From the NCBI RefSeq assembly GCF_030816965.1, contig NZ_JAUSYQ010000002.1, forward strand, positions 1,488,001-1,552,000: a DNA stretch of 64,000 bases. Reading direction: 5' to 3'. Both the position numbers and the translations under genes were made by a program. This DNA comes from Streptomyces canus (GTDB lineage: Bacteria > Actinomycetota > Actinomycetes > Streptomycetales > Streptomycetaceae). How positions within the stretch are numbered: position 1 is the first letter of the stretch; each line of letters starts with the position of its first letter. Below, piece after piece: positions 1 to 12,000 of the stretch. The notes under the pieces were generated by a model. The model ran no database searches, was not told the origin of the DNA, and was given only the letters and a program-made list of their open reading frames with translations.

Positions 1-3000
1 ACGGCACTGCCGCGGATGACGGCGTACACGTGGTCGCCGTCAGCGCGGGCGCGGGTGAACGGTTTGAGCAGGACGACGCCGACGCCCTCACCGCGACCGT
101 AACCGTCCGCGTCCCGTGCGAAGGGCTTGCAGCGCCCGTCGGGGCTGAGCATCCCCGACTGGTCGAAGGCCACGAAGAGGTTGGGGCTGAGGACTACGTT
201 CACCCCGCCGGCCACGGCGACCTCGCATTCGCCGGAGCGCAGCGCCCTGACGGCTCGGTGGACGGCGACCAACGCGCTCGAACAAGCGGTGTCGAGGGCC
301 TCACTCGGTCCGCGCAGATCGAAGACGTGCGACACCCGGTTGGCGAGGACGCAGGAGGCGACACCGCTGGCCGAGTGTGCCTCGACGGGGATGTCATGGC
401 TGCTGAGCAGGTCATCGTAGTCGCTGGCGGCGACCCCCGCGAAGACCCCCGTGGCGGTTCCCGCGAAGGCGCTCGGCGCGTGACCCGCGTCGTCGAAGAC
501 GCGTCGCACCGCCTGAAGGAACAGACGCTGCTGAGGGTCCATCAGCGCTGCTTCGCGGGGCGAGATGCCGAAGAGCGCCGCGTCGAAGGAGCGTACGTCC
601 TCGAGGAAGCCGCCGCGTACGTCGCGCGTACGGGGATCCGCCAGCAGATCTGCGCGGTCCTGTGGGACAGGGCCGGTGAGATCGTCACCGGCGGCAAGCC
701 GCGTCCAGAACGTGTCCAGGTCGGGAGCCCCGGGGAGCACACCCGCGATGCCGATGACCGCGATGGCGTCGGGGTCCGGTTCGGGGGACGGCGCGGGTGG
801 TGGGGCCGGCACCGGGTGGAGCGGGGGATCGGTCGGGAGGGTGGGTACGGCTGGGGTGGTCGTGGTGGTCGGGACGGCCGGTGCAGCCGGTACGGCCGTG
901 GCCGCTGCTGCCGGGGCGGTCGCGGCACCCGGTGCAATCGGGGTGATCGGCGCAACCTGTGCGGGCGGCGTGAGCGGTAGCGTCGCGGCCACCGCCGGGC
1001 CGTGGTTCTCGACCAGGTACCGGGCGAAGGCGTCCAGATCGGCGCACTCGAACAGGACGGTCGGCAGCAGGTCGAGGGAGTACCGCTCGTTCACCTCACT
1101 GATCAGCTCGGTCAAGGAGATCGAGTCGAAACCGGTGTCCATGAGGTCGGCTTCAAGGTCCACTTCCCGTTCATCCACGAGCAGGAACCGGGCGGCCATC
1201 GTGCGCAGCGCGGACCGGGCGGCCTCCCGGAGGATGTCCGGGTCCCGCTCGGCGGTGCCGACCACCGTCACCGGTTCCGCGACGTCGGGCGGGACCGCGG
1301 TGGTTGCCGGGGAGGCGTTGACGACAACGCAGCTCTCCTCCGTCGCCAGCGCCGCGCCGAGCGCCCGCAGCCCCTTGTCGGTGGCGAGCGGGACGCTGTC
1401 CCAGCGCTGGGCGAAGAGTGCGCGGGTGCCGTCCGTCACCTGCATGCCCCCCTCCGCCCAGAGGGGCCAACACACGGAGAGGGAACGCCCGTTGCGTTCT
1501 CCCGCCCGCTCGCGCTCCGCCCGCCGGGCGGCGAACTCGTCCAGGTAGGCGTTCGCGTACGCGTAGTCGGCCTGGCCGAGGTTGCCGGTGCGGGCCGCGA
1601 CGGAGGAGAAACAGACCAGGAAGTCGAGCGGATCACCGGCGGTGGCCTCGTCGATGTGCTCGATTCCCTTGATCTTCGGGTCGAGCACCGCGGCGACGTC
1701 CTCGGCCGTCTTGCGCACGGCCCGCATGTCGCGCCTGGTTCCGGCCGCGTGGATGACGCCGCGCAGCGGTCCGTGGGTCCGCCGCACGTCGGCGACCAGC
1801 CGACGTACGTCGTCGACGTCGGCCACGTCCACCTTGTACGGCACGATCCGTGAGCCGGGGAACGAACCCTCGGCCGCCCCGCTGCCCGCGCCCGCCGCGT
1901 CAACGGAACGCCCTGCCAGGACCACCGTCGCGGGGGCCTGATCGGTCATGTGCCGGGCGAGCCGCCGCCCCAGGGCGCCGGTGCCGCCGAGCAGCAGGTA
2001 GACGCCGTTTTCCCGTAGCGGCAGGGCGGGGCCGGTGCTGCCGGGTGCCGTGGGAGCGAGCGCCTGGAGGTCGCCCAGCGGTTCCAGGTCCCGGACGTGG
2101 CGTGTCCCCTGGGTCATCAGCACTTCCACGCACCGGTTCTCCGGGGCCGCCGTCGGATCGGCGGCCAGCACTTCCGCGATCAGCGCGGACGCGACGTCCT
2201 CGGGACGGACGGGCGAGTCGAAGGTCACGGCCGCCGCCGCGAAGGCGCTGTGTTCGAGGGCAAGGGTGCGCAACAGGGCCGGCAGTGCCCGCTGCGCGGG
2301 GCGGCGGCCCGCGGGCGCGTCCGCATGGCCCGTGACGAGGCGCAGGGGCGCTCCCGTACGGACGGCGCACAGCGTACGGACCGTCCAGAGGAGGGGGTGG
2401 AAACCGCTCCTGACATCGGCGTCGTCGTACGTGTCGGGCGCGACGTGGACCACCGCGTCGGGCACCAGGGCGTCGGCGTGCAGGTCCTCGACGAGCCGTG
2501 CCAGATCCTCCGGGCGCGCGGTGTCCAGAGCGTAGGAGTCGGGCGATGTGCGGGCGTAATGCTGCGCCGGGGCGACCCGGACGCAGCGGGCGCCCAGCCT
2601 GCTGAGGCCGTCGGCGAGGCTGTCGGCCTGCGGCCCCTCGGCCAGCAGGAGGGCGACACCGGGCGCGTTCCCCTGCCTCGCGGGCGGCGGCTCCGGCCGC
2701 CAGCGCGGCGCGAGGAGCGTGACCTTTGTCCCCGCGTCCTCCGGCGACTCCGGCGACTCCGGCGACTCCGGCGAGGGTGACAGTGAGAGTGACGTCGACG
2801 CGGCCGACCGCTCAGGGACGGATGCGGGCGCGGCCCCCTCTGCGGTGGGCTCGGGGAGCCAGTAACGCTTGCGTTCGAAGGGGTAGGACGGCAAGGGGGC
2901 CCTGCGCGGGGGCGTCTGCGGCCAGAGCCCGCGCCAGTCGACCGGCGCCCCGTCGACCCAGAGCCTGGCCGGCTTTGCGGGGCGGCCACGGGAGAGGAGG

Positions 3001-6000
3001 TCCGCGACGAAGGATGCGCCGTCCTCGTCGTCGAAGAGGCCGCCCGCGGGTCCCGCGGTGCCGGTCAGGGCACCCGGCGTGGTGCGCCCCTCGGCCAGGG
3101 CGGTCAGCGCGTCGATCAGTCCCGCACGGTCGCCCGCGGTGACCGCGAGGCGTTCCGGCAGCTCCGCGCGGCCCACCTGAGTGGTGTAGGCGACCTCATG
3201 CAGAGGCACGTCGACACGCTGTCGCAGAAACGCGGCCAAGTCCCGTGCCTGCACTCGCAGTTGCTCAGGCGTACGGGCGGAGAGCAACAGCCAGCGCTCG
3301 GCCTCGGGGGCGTACGGACGTCCTTCCTCGGCCGGCTCGGTCGCCTCGGGTATCCGTGTCGCACCGGAGGCCGTGGCGGGAATGTACTCCTCGATGACGA
3401 GGTGCGCGTTGGCTCCGCCCGCGCCGAAGGAGCTGACCCCGGCCACGCGTGGCGAAGGTCCCGGCCAGGGGCTGAGCTCGGTCGGCAGGTGGAACGGGGT
3501 CCCCGACAGTTCGATCTTCGGGTTCAGCCGGTTCAGTCGTGCGCACGGAGCGATCCGGCGGTGCCGCAACTGCAGCAGCACCTTGGTGAGTCCCGCGATG
3601 CCGGCCGCGCCCTCCAGGTGGCCGATGTTGGCCTTGACCGAGCCGAGCGCGCACACGGCGGGTGCCTCAGGCCCGGTCAGCGCCTTGGCGAGGCCCGCGA
3701 TCTCGATGGGGTCGCCCAGCGCGGTGCCGGTGCCGTGAGCCTCGACGTAGCCGAGGGAGCGGAGGCGGGCTCCCGAGTCACGCCATGCCTCCCTGACGAG
3801 AGCGGCCTGGGCGTTCGGGTTCGGGACGGTGTAACCGGAGGTGCGTCCGCCCGCGTTCACATGGCTGCCCCTGATGACGGCCCAGATCGTGTCGCCGTCG
3901 GCCTGCGCTGCGGCAAGGGGTTTGAGAAGCACGGCGCCGACGCCCTCCCCCGGTGCGAACCCGTCGGCGCTCTCGTCGAAGACCTTGCATGCACCGTCGC
4001 GCGAGAGCATGTTCATCGAGCTGAGCGCGATGAGGTGGGCGGGATGGAGGATGAGGTTGACTCCCCCCGCGATGGCCATGCGGCACTCTCCGCGCCGCAG
4101 GCTCTGCACCGCCAGATGGACGGCCGTCAGCGAGGACGAGCAGGCGGAGTCCACGGTGAAGCTCGGCCCGTGCAGGTCAAGCGTGTAGGAGACGCGGTTG
4201 GCGATCGACCAGGAGGGCGAGTGGCCGTCCCCGTACCGCCCCCGCGGCCAGCCTCCGGCGGCGGCAAGCTGCCCGTAGGCACCGTACATGGTGCCCGCGA
4301 AGACGCCGGTGGACGGCTGCCGTGTGCGGGGCGACAGACAGCCCGCGTCTTGTAGAAGGGTCCAGGACGTCTCCAGGAAAAGCCGTTCCTGCGGGTCCAT
4401 CGCCGCGGCGTCGCGCGGCAGGATCCCGAAGAAGGCCGGGTCGAACAGGTCCACGCCGTCGATGAATCCGCCCCAACGGCCGTATGTGCGCTGGGGTTGC
4501 CCGGGCTGCGCGGAGAAGTGGGTGCGCCAGTCCCAGCGTTCGGCCGGTACCTCGGTGACGCAGTCGGCACCCTCGGAGATCTTCGACCAGAAGGTGTCGA
4601 CGTCGGGGGCGCCCGGGTACCGGCCCGCCACGCCGATCACCGCGATGGGTTCGGCCGTGTCGTCCTCGGGCGACACGTTCTTCGTGGCGATCTGCGCCTC
4701 GCTCGCGTCCGGCGGCTCCTCGGCGGGGTTCGCGCGGCCCTCGGGGCCGATCACGGCCGCCAAGGACGCGCCGTGGGCCTCGATGAGATGGGCAGCCAGA
4801 TCCGTGATGGTCAGATGCTCGAAAAGGAGAGTAGAGGGCAGTTCGCCGAGATCGCGCTCGAAGCGGTCCACCAGGGCGAGACTGACCAGGGAGTCGATGC
4901 CGAAGGTGTCGAAGCCCGCCGTCTCGTCCAGGGCCTCGACGGTGAAATGCAGTACCTCGGCGAAGACGTCCTTGACGTAACGGCGCGCGCGGGCCGCGGT
5001 GACGGGATCCGGCTCCGTGCTCCACGCTCCCGCCGGCCGACGGCGCGCCACGAGAACAGCCTGGGCCAGCTCCTCCTCAGGCATGCCGGGCAGACCGCGG
5101 ACCCGCTCGGGCGTGGTGCCGGCCGCCGTCAAAGCCGCACGCCACTGCCGGGGTGACAGCAGGGGTGCGTGCGCGAGCCGGCCGTCCGAGGTGTCGAACC
5201 GCCACCAGCCAGCGGTGAGTCCGAACGTCAAGGTGAGGAAGTCGTCCGCCCGGGTGACCTCGTTGACAAGCAGCAGCCCGCCGGGGCGGAGCAGCGAGAC
5301 GATCCTTTTGAGAACGGCCGACAGGTCAGCGGTGGCGTGCAGCACGTTTCCCGCGAGGATCATGTCGTAGCCGTCCTCGGGCACGTCCAGATCCTGTTCG
5401 CGCGGGTCTCGCTCCACGTCGAAGAGGCCGAACGTCACCTCCGGACGGTCCCGGTACCGCTCCTTGGCCCGGCTCAGGAAGGCGGCCGAGACATCGGTGT
5501 AGTGGAACCGCACCTCGACCGCCGACTCGGCGCAGACGCGCAGGACGACATCGGTGCCCGCCCCGGTTCCCGCGCCGATCTCCAGGATGCGGGCGGTCCG
5601 CTCCTCGCACCGCGTGAGCCGGGCGGCCTCGGTGGCGACCTCCTCAGCGAGCAGCGCGTGGTGGTGGTCGGCGGCCAGGTTTCCGCCGTAGACGCGGGCG
5701 AGTTCGTCCGTGGCGCCCCTGGGGAACAGCACTTCGACACCGCTCACGCGTCCGGCGAGGACGTCGGGCAGCGCGTCGACGCACCGGCGCAGCAGGTCCA
5801 GATGGGCGGTGAGTCCGGGGTGACGTTCGGTGAAGTCCTCATCCTCCCCGCTCCGTCGGCGAGTGTCGGGCGGCAGCAGGGTGAGCATGTCTCCGGTCCG
5901 GCGGATGGTCCCCCTGCGTTCCAGGATGTCCAGCAGTGCGTAAAAGAGCCGCTTGCTGTCCGGGGTGAGATGGAGCGCGGCAGCCAGCCCGCCGACGGTC

Positions 6001-9000
6001 GTCTCCTCGCCCACCACGGGGATGCCGGGCAGGCCGCGGAACCTGCGGTCGAGGAGGTCGCGCGCCGTGGCGACCAGTTCGGCGTGACCGCGCACGGCCG
6101 AGGCGAGCGTGGGGCGGCAGGTTTTGAGGAGGTCCGGTACGAGGTCGCTCGCCGCGCCGTTGAGGACGAGGGTCTGGGGAAGCGCCGAGGTCAGCACCCG
6201 CTCCAGGGCGGTCAGCCCCTCAGCCACCTCGATGGGTTCGATGCCCAACTCGGCGAACCTGCGCCGGTACTCAGGGGTGGCCACCGCGCCGACACCGCCC
6301 CAGTAGCCCCAGTTGACCGTTGACGCCGGGACGCCCCCATGACGCAGCTCCGTGGCGAGTGCGTCCTCGAACCTACTGGCCGCCGCGTAGTTTCCCTGGC
6401 CCGCCGCCGGCAGGAAGGAGACGGCGGAGGAGAAGAACACCAGGAAGTCCAGTGGATCCTCGCGCACCGCGTCTGCCAGGACCAGCGCGCCCTTGGTCTT
6501 GGCGTCGAGTACGGCCGTGAGGTCGCTCTCGCTCATGGTGGCGAGGGTGCTGTCCCGCAGGTCGAGGGCCGCGTGGACGACACCGTTGAGCGGGCCGACC
6601 TCGGTGCGGGCCGTCACGACGGCGGCGCGCAGGGCCTCGGCGTCGGCGGCGTCCGCGCGCAGGTACAGGGCGCTCCCGCCGAGGGCGGTGATCTCGGCGC
6701 GAGCCGCCTCGACGCCCGCGTCCGGCGCCCGTCGTCCGAGCCAGACGAGCCGCGCTCGGTGCCGGCGGGCCAGGTGCTTGCTCAGCGCCAACCCGAGCCC
6801 GCCGGTGCCGCCGAGGATCAGATATGTGCCCCCGTCGCGCCAGGGCGCGCCCGGCGCTGAAGCCGGCGCAGATACAGGTTCGGAGACCGCTTCGAGCGTA
6901 CGGACGTATTTCCGTCGCCCGCGCACGGCGACCAGGGGGCAGCTCCAGTCGGCGGCGAGTATCCGGTCCGCCTCGGCGCGGGCATCGTCCGGCTCCCCGA
7001 GGTCCAGACAGCCGACCCGCCAGCGCGGGTACTCGGCGGCCAGGGCCGCCGCGAGTCCGGTGACGGCGGCCGCCTCCGGGTACGGGACCTCCTCGGCGCG
7101 GACGGCGACCGCGCCGCGCAGCACGATCCCGAAGGTGAGGGGCGCCCGTCCCCGGCCCGCCGCCAGCGCCGCTTTGACGGTACGGAACACAGCCGTCGTC
7201 AGATCGTTCGCGGCGGCCGGCCGGTCCAGCGGGGGCGCCGCCCGGCCGCGTCCCGGTACGACCGCGTAGACGGTGTCGTAGGGCTCCTCCCGCTCGTCGA
7301 AGACCGCCTCCGCCTCGGTGAGCGGCACACAGCGGACGACGACTCCGGGGTTCCGGCCGAGCAGAGCATGCACCAACGGGTCGCTTGGATCGCCCAGGAC
7401 GGCGACCCGCCGAGGCGCCGACACCGGCTCGGGATCGTTCTGGGCGGGCAGCGGGCTCCAGACCGGCCGGTACAGCGCGGGGGGCTCGGGGGTCGATGCG
7501 GGTGCCGGTGCCGGCGCTGCGGGGCGCAGGGTAACCCCGTCGAAGCGTACGCAGACGCGTCCCGCGAAGTCGGCCAGCCGGACGGTGAACCGACGGTCCG
7601 CCCCGGTGCCCGGCCCCGTGGCCTGGACGTGGGCGTAGCGGGGCACGGCGGCGGGATCGAGGACGCACACCTCGTCCACGGAGAACGGCAGCAGCGGTGT
7701 TCGGGCCGTCGACGAGTCGGCGGTGCCGTCCGCGAGCAGTGCGACCACGCTCTGGAGGGCGCCGTCGAGCACGGCCGGGTGCGGCACGGTCGTCGTCTTC
7801 GCCCCGTCGAAGGAGACGGGCTCGAGCGGCAGCAGCGTTCCGATCGCCTCGTCGGGTCCGTGGGCGCGCAGTTCCGTCAGGGAACGGAAGGCGCCGCTGT
7901 AGCTCAGACCGCCACGTTCGAACGTGCGGTACAGCTCGTCGGCGCTCCAGCTGCGCGTCCCGGCACCGGTCAGGATGGCGGGGTCGAGACGCTCGCCCTG
8001 GGAGGGCGCGGGCGAAGTCCCGTCCGAATTCTCGTCGCGAGGGTCACGAGGGTCGCGGAGGTTGCGGACGTCGTGGAGGTCGCGGGGCAGGAGCACGCGG
8101 GCGTGTTCCGTGGCAGGTGCACCGTCGACCGTGGTGGACAGGGCGACGGTTGCCTTACGGGGCCCGGTCCGCAGCGTGAGGTGGAGCTCGGTGGGGGTTT
8201 CGACCTCCAGGGGGAGCGTCCAGCGAAGTCCGCGCATCAGCAGAGGAGTTGACGCGCCTTCTGCCAGGGCCGCGGCCGCCGCGAGACAGACGGTGGCGGT
8301 CGCGGGCAGGACGGTGCGGCCCGCGACGCGATGTCCCGCGACGATCCAGTGATCGGGGCCGATCCGCAGCGTCCTGGTCTCCTGCGCCTCGTCGGCGGCG
8401 GTCCCTGCCTCTTTCTTCCGGCTGCCGTCGGCCGGGTCCGGTCGCGCAGGCCAGTAGCGATCCTTGGTGTGGGGGTAGGGCGGCAGCGGCACCCGGCCCG
8501 CGGGCGGACCGGCGAAGAGGGTCTGCCAGTGAGGCAGTCGGCCCGAGCGGTACACGTCAGCAGCGGTACTCGCCGAACGGGAGGCCGTGGCGTCATCCTG
8601 CGGTGCGGCGGGGGCTGGGTCGGGTACGGGATCCGGTCCGTTCTCCGCGATCGAGCGAAGCCCTTCCATCAGGCCGGTGTGATCGGTGACGCTGAAAGCC
8701 GCGCGAACGGCGTGGTGGCGGTGTCCGGTGGCAAGGGTGTGAGCGATGCTGCGCAGCCTTGCCTCGCTCGGGTTCCCGGCGAACGCATGGGCCAGGTCGG
8801 CGGCTCGGCGGCGCAGTTCGGCGTCGGTCCGGCCCGAGACGACGATCAGTTCCTCATCAGCCCCATCCGGGGTTCGCACCGGGTACGGGCCGATGGGAGG
8901 TGCTTCGGCGATCACGAGGTGGCAGTTGGTGCCGCTGAATCCGAAACTGCTGAGCCCGGCGATACGGCGCCCGTCAGGTCCCGGGCGCCACGGCTCCAGC

Positions 9001-12000
9001 GTATGGACGACACGGCAGGGGCCGGCGTCCAGATCGATACGGGGATTGATGTGCGGCGAACCGAGCGTCGGCGGAAGCGCGCGGTGGCGCAGGGCGAGCA
9101 GCACCTTGATCAGCCCCGCGACGCCCGCTGCCGTGGTCGTATGCCCGATGTTTCCCTTGACGGAGCCGAGGCCGATCGTGCCGGGTTCTGCGGCGGTCGG
9201 CCCGAAGACCGCGTTGAGGGCCTTCACCTCGATGGGGTCGCCCAGTTCGGTGCCGGTGCCGTGCGCTTCGATGTAACCGACGTCCTGGGGGCCGATACCG
9301 GCCAGTTCTTGTACGCGGGTGATGAGTTCGCTCTGCGAGGTGGCGCTGGGCGCGGTGATGCCGTTGGTCCTGCCGTCGCCGTTCACGCCGGACGCCAGGA
9401 TGACGCCGTGGATGTGGTCGCCGTCCGCGACGGCCCGGTCCAGCGGCTTGAGGACGACGACACCGACCGCCTCGCCCAACACGATGCCGTCGGCCTCCGC
9501 GGCGAACGGTGTGCAACGGCCGGTCGGCGACAGCATCCCCGACTTGCTGGTCCAGATGTGCATCTTCGGTGTGGACAGCACGGACACTCCGCCTGCGATG
9601 GCGGTCTCGCACTCTCCGCGCAGAAGGCTCGCACAGGCCAGGTCGACGGCGACGAGGGAGGAGGAGCACGCGGTGTCCACGGCGAGCGTGGGACCGGTCA
9701 GGTCGAGGTGGTAAGCGATACGGGCGGCGAGCACGGAGGGGGTGTTGCCGAGGAAGGCGCCGCTCGTGCCCGCTGTCCCCTGCTCGGTGAGCAGATCGAT
9801 GTAGTCGCCCGCCGCGCACCCGGCGAAGACACCCCAGCGACGAGGGCCGGCGGCCGGCCCCGCGTACCCGGCGTTCTCCAGCGCGCGCCACGCCTCCTGG
9901 AGGAACAGCCGCTGCTGGGGGTCCATGGTTTCGGCCTCGCGCGGCGGCAGTTGGAAGAAGGGGGCGTCGAAGGCGTCGACGTCCGGCATCAGCGCCGCCC
10001 ATTTGCTGTAGGTCCGGTCGGGAGCTCGCCGGTCGGCGGCGAAGTGAGCCTCCACGTCCCACCGTTCGGACGGCACCTCGCGGATGGCACACCGGCCCGC
10101 GGCCAGGTTCTCCCAGAAGGCCTCGGGATCGGCCGCATCCGGGAAACGCCCGGACAGACCGATGACAGCGATCGACCGGGAGGAGACGGGCCCGGGGCCC
10201 CCTTCGGCGTGGCTCACGGTCCGCGCCTCGTCGGCGACGCGCTCGACGGGGGCGAGAACCACCTGCGCGGCACCTGGGGCAGTGGAGGGGGGCGCCGCCC
10301 GGCCGGCTCCCGTGTCGGGCGCCCCGGCGTTTCCTGCGGCCGGCGCCCCCGGGGCCCTCGCGGGCCGCCCCTCAGCTCCTTCCACGCTCGGCGTCCCGAT
10401 GGTGCCCGTAGACGACGACGCCTCATCAAAGGCCGCAATCGGCGCCCCGTCCGTCCCCGCGACGGACACGCCCGCAGCTTCCCCATTCGGCGCCCCCACA
10501 GCCCCCGCAGGGGAAAACGTCGCTTCCCGGTACAGGGCCGCTGCCCCCTCCAAGTCGGCTCGTACCGCCTCCGTGAGGGCGGGGACCGTCGGGTGGTCGT
10601 AGACGGTGACCGAGTCCAGGTCGGTGCCGAGTCTGCGGTTGAGGCGGCCGATCAGTTCCACGGCGCCGACCGAGTCGAGCCCCATCTCGGCCAGGCTTCG
10701 CGTCTCGTCGATTTCGTCGGGCCGCAGAAACAGCACCTCTCCGACGCTCTCCTCGATCGCGGCCCTGACCGCCTCCGCGCTGATACGGGACTTCTCCGCC
10801 GGGTACTCCTGCCGGAGGTCAGCGGCCTGCCCAGGCGTCCCCTGCCCTCCCAGGGCACCGAACCGCTTGGCCACCAACCGCCGCGCGTCCTCCCCCAGCA
10901 CCTCCCGGTGCATCGCCACCTCGCTCTCGATGACCGGCGCCAGGTCACTCCACGCGCGCCGCGCCAGTTCGGACTTGAGGGCGCGCACCGCTGCGGGCGC
11001 GTGCTGGGCGACCGCGCGGGCCAGGCCGAGGGCGGTGGGCAGTACGTCTCTTCCCTTCAGGACGAGCAGGTCCGCGCCCCTGGCGGCGAGTTCACCGCCG
11101 CGCAGGGCGCGACCCGTGAACAGCATTTCGGCCGCAGTGACGGCGCCGAGCCGTCGTGCGAGAACGTGGCTGGCGCCGAGGCCGGGAGTGAACCCGTAGG
11201 AGAGGAAGTTGGCGCGGTACTCGGCCTCCTCGGCGAGGACCACGATGTCCGCGTGAAGGCCGAAGGTGAAGCCGCCGCCGGCGGCGTGCCCCTGCATCGC
11301 GCAGATGACCGGCCGGTCGCAACGGGCCAGCCCTTGGTAGAGGAAGGGAACGTCGGAGAAGCTCGCCTCGCCCGCGGCGATCGAGTCCAGGGCGCGTTCG
11401 TCGCCGCCCATGCTGAACATCCGGCCGGTGCCGGTCAGTACGACGGCGCGCACGGCGTCGTCCTCGGCGATGCGGCCGAAGGCCGACTCCAACTCCTCGA
11501 CCATGCCGTCGCCGAACGTGGCCGACCGCAGGGTGACGAGGGCGATCCCCCCGTCGAGAAGCCGCAGTTCGACGGCTTCAGCGTCAACGTCAACAGGTTC
11601 CATGTCTGCGCCCTGCTCCACGTCGCTTTCCGCATCGTCGTCCGACACCCTGTCGTCCGGCGTGGGACGGGGCGCCCCGTCGCCCGCCTCCGCCCGCTCC
11701 CCGCGCCACCCGCCGAGCCGGCACGGCTCCTCCTGGAAGGGGTAGCCCGGCAGCGGCACCCGGCGCGGGCGGGTCGCCGGGTCATAGCACTCCTCCCAGG
11801 GCAGGTCCACGCCCGCCATCCAGCTCTCCGCGCACTGGCGGGGGAGTCCGTTCCGGAAGGCGGCCACGCAGTTCTCCGTGGATGAGACGGTGGCCGAGTC
11901 CGCGTCCTCACTCCAGTACTCGCCGCGCGCCCGGTCCGCGGGGGCGCCGTCCGCGTACCGGCCCAGGGACGTGACGAGGTGTTCGACAGAGCCCGTCAGC

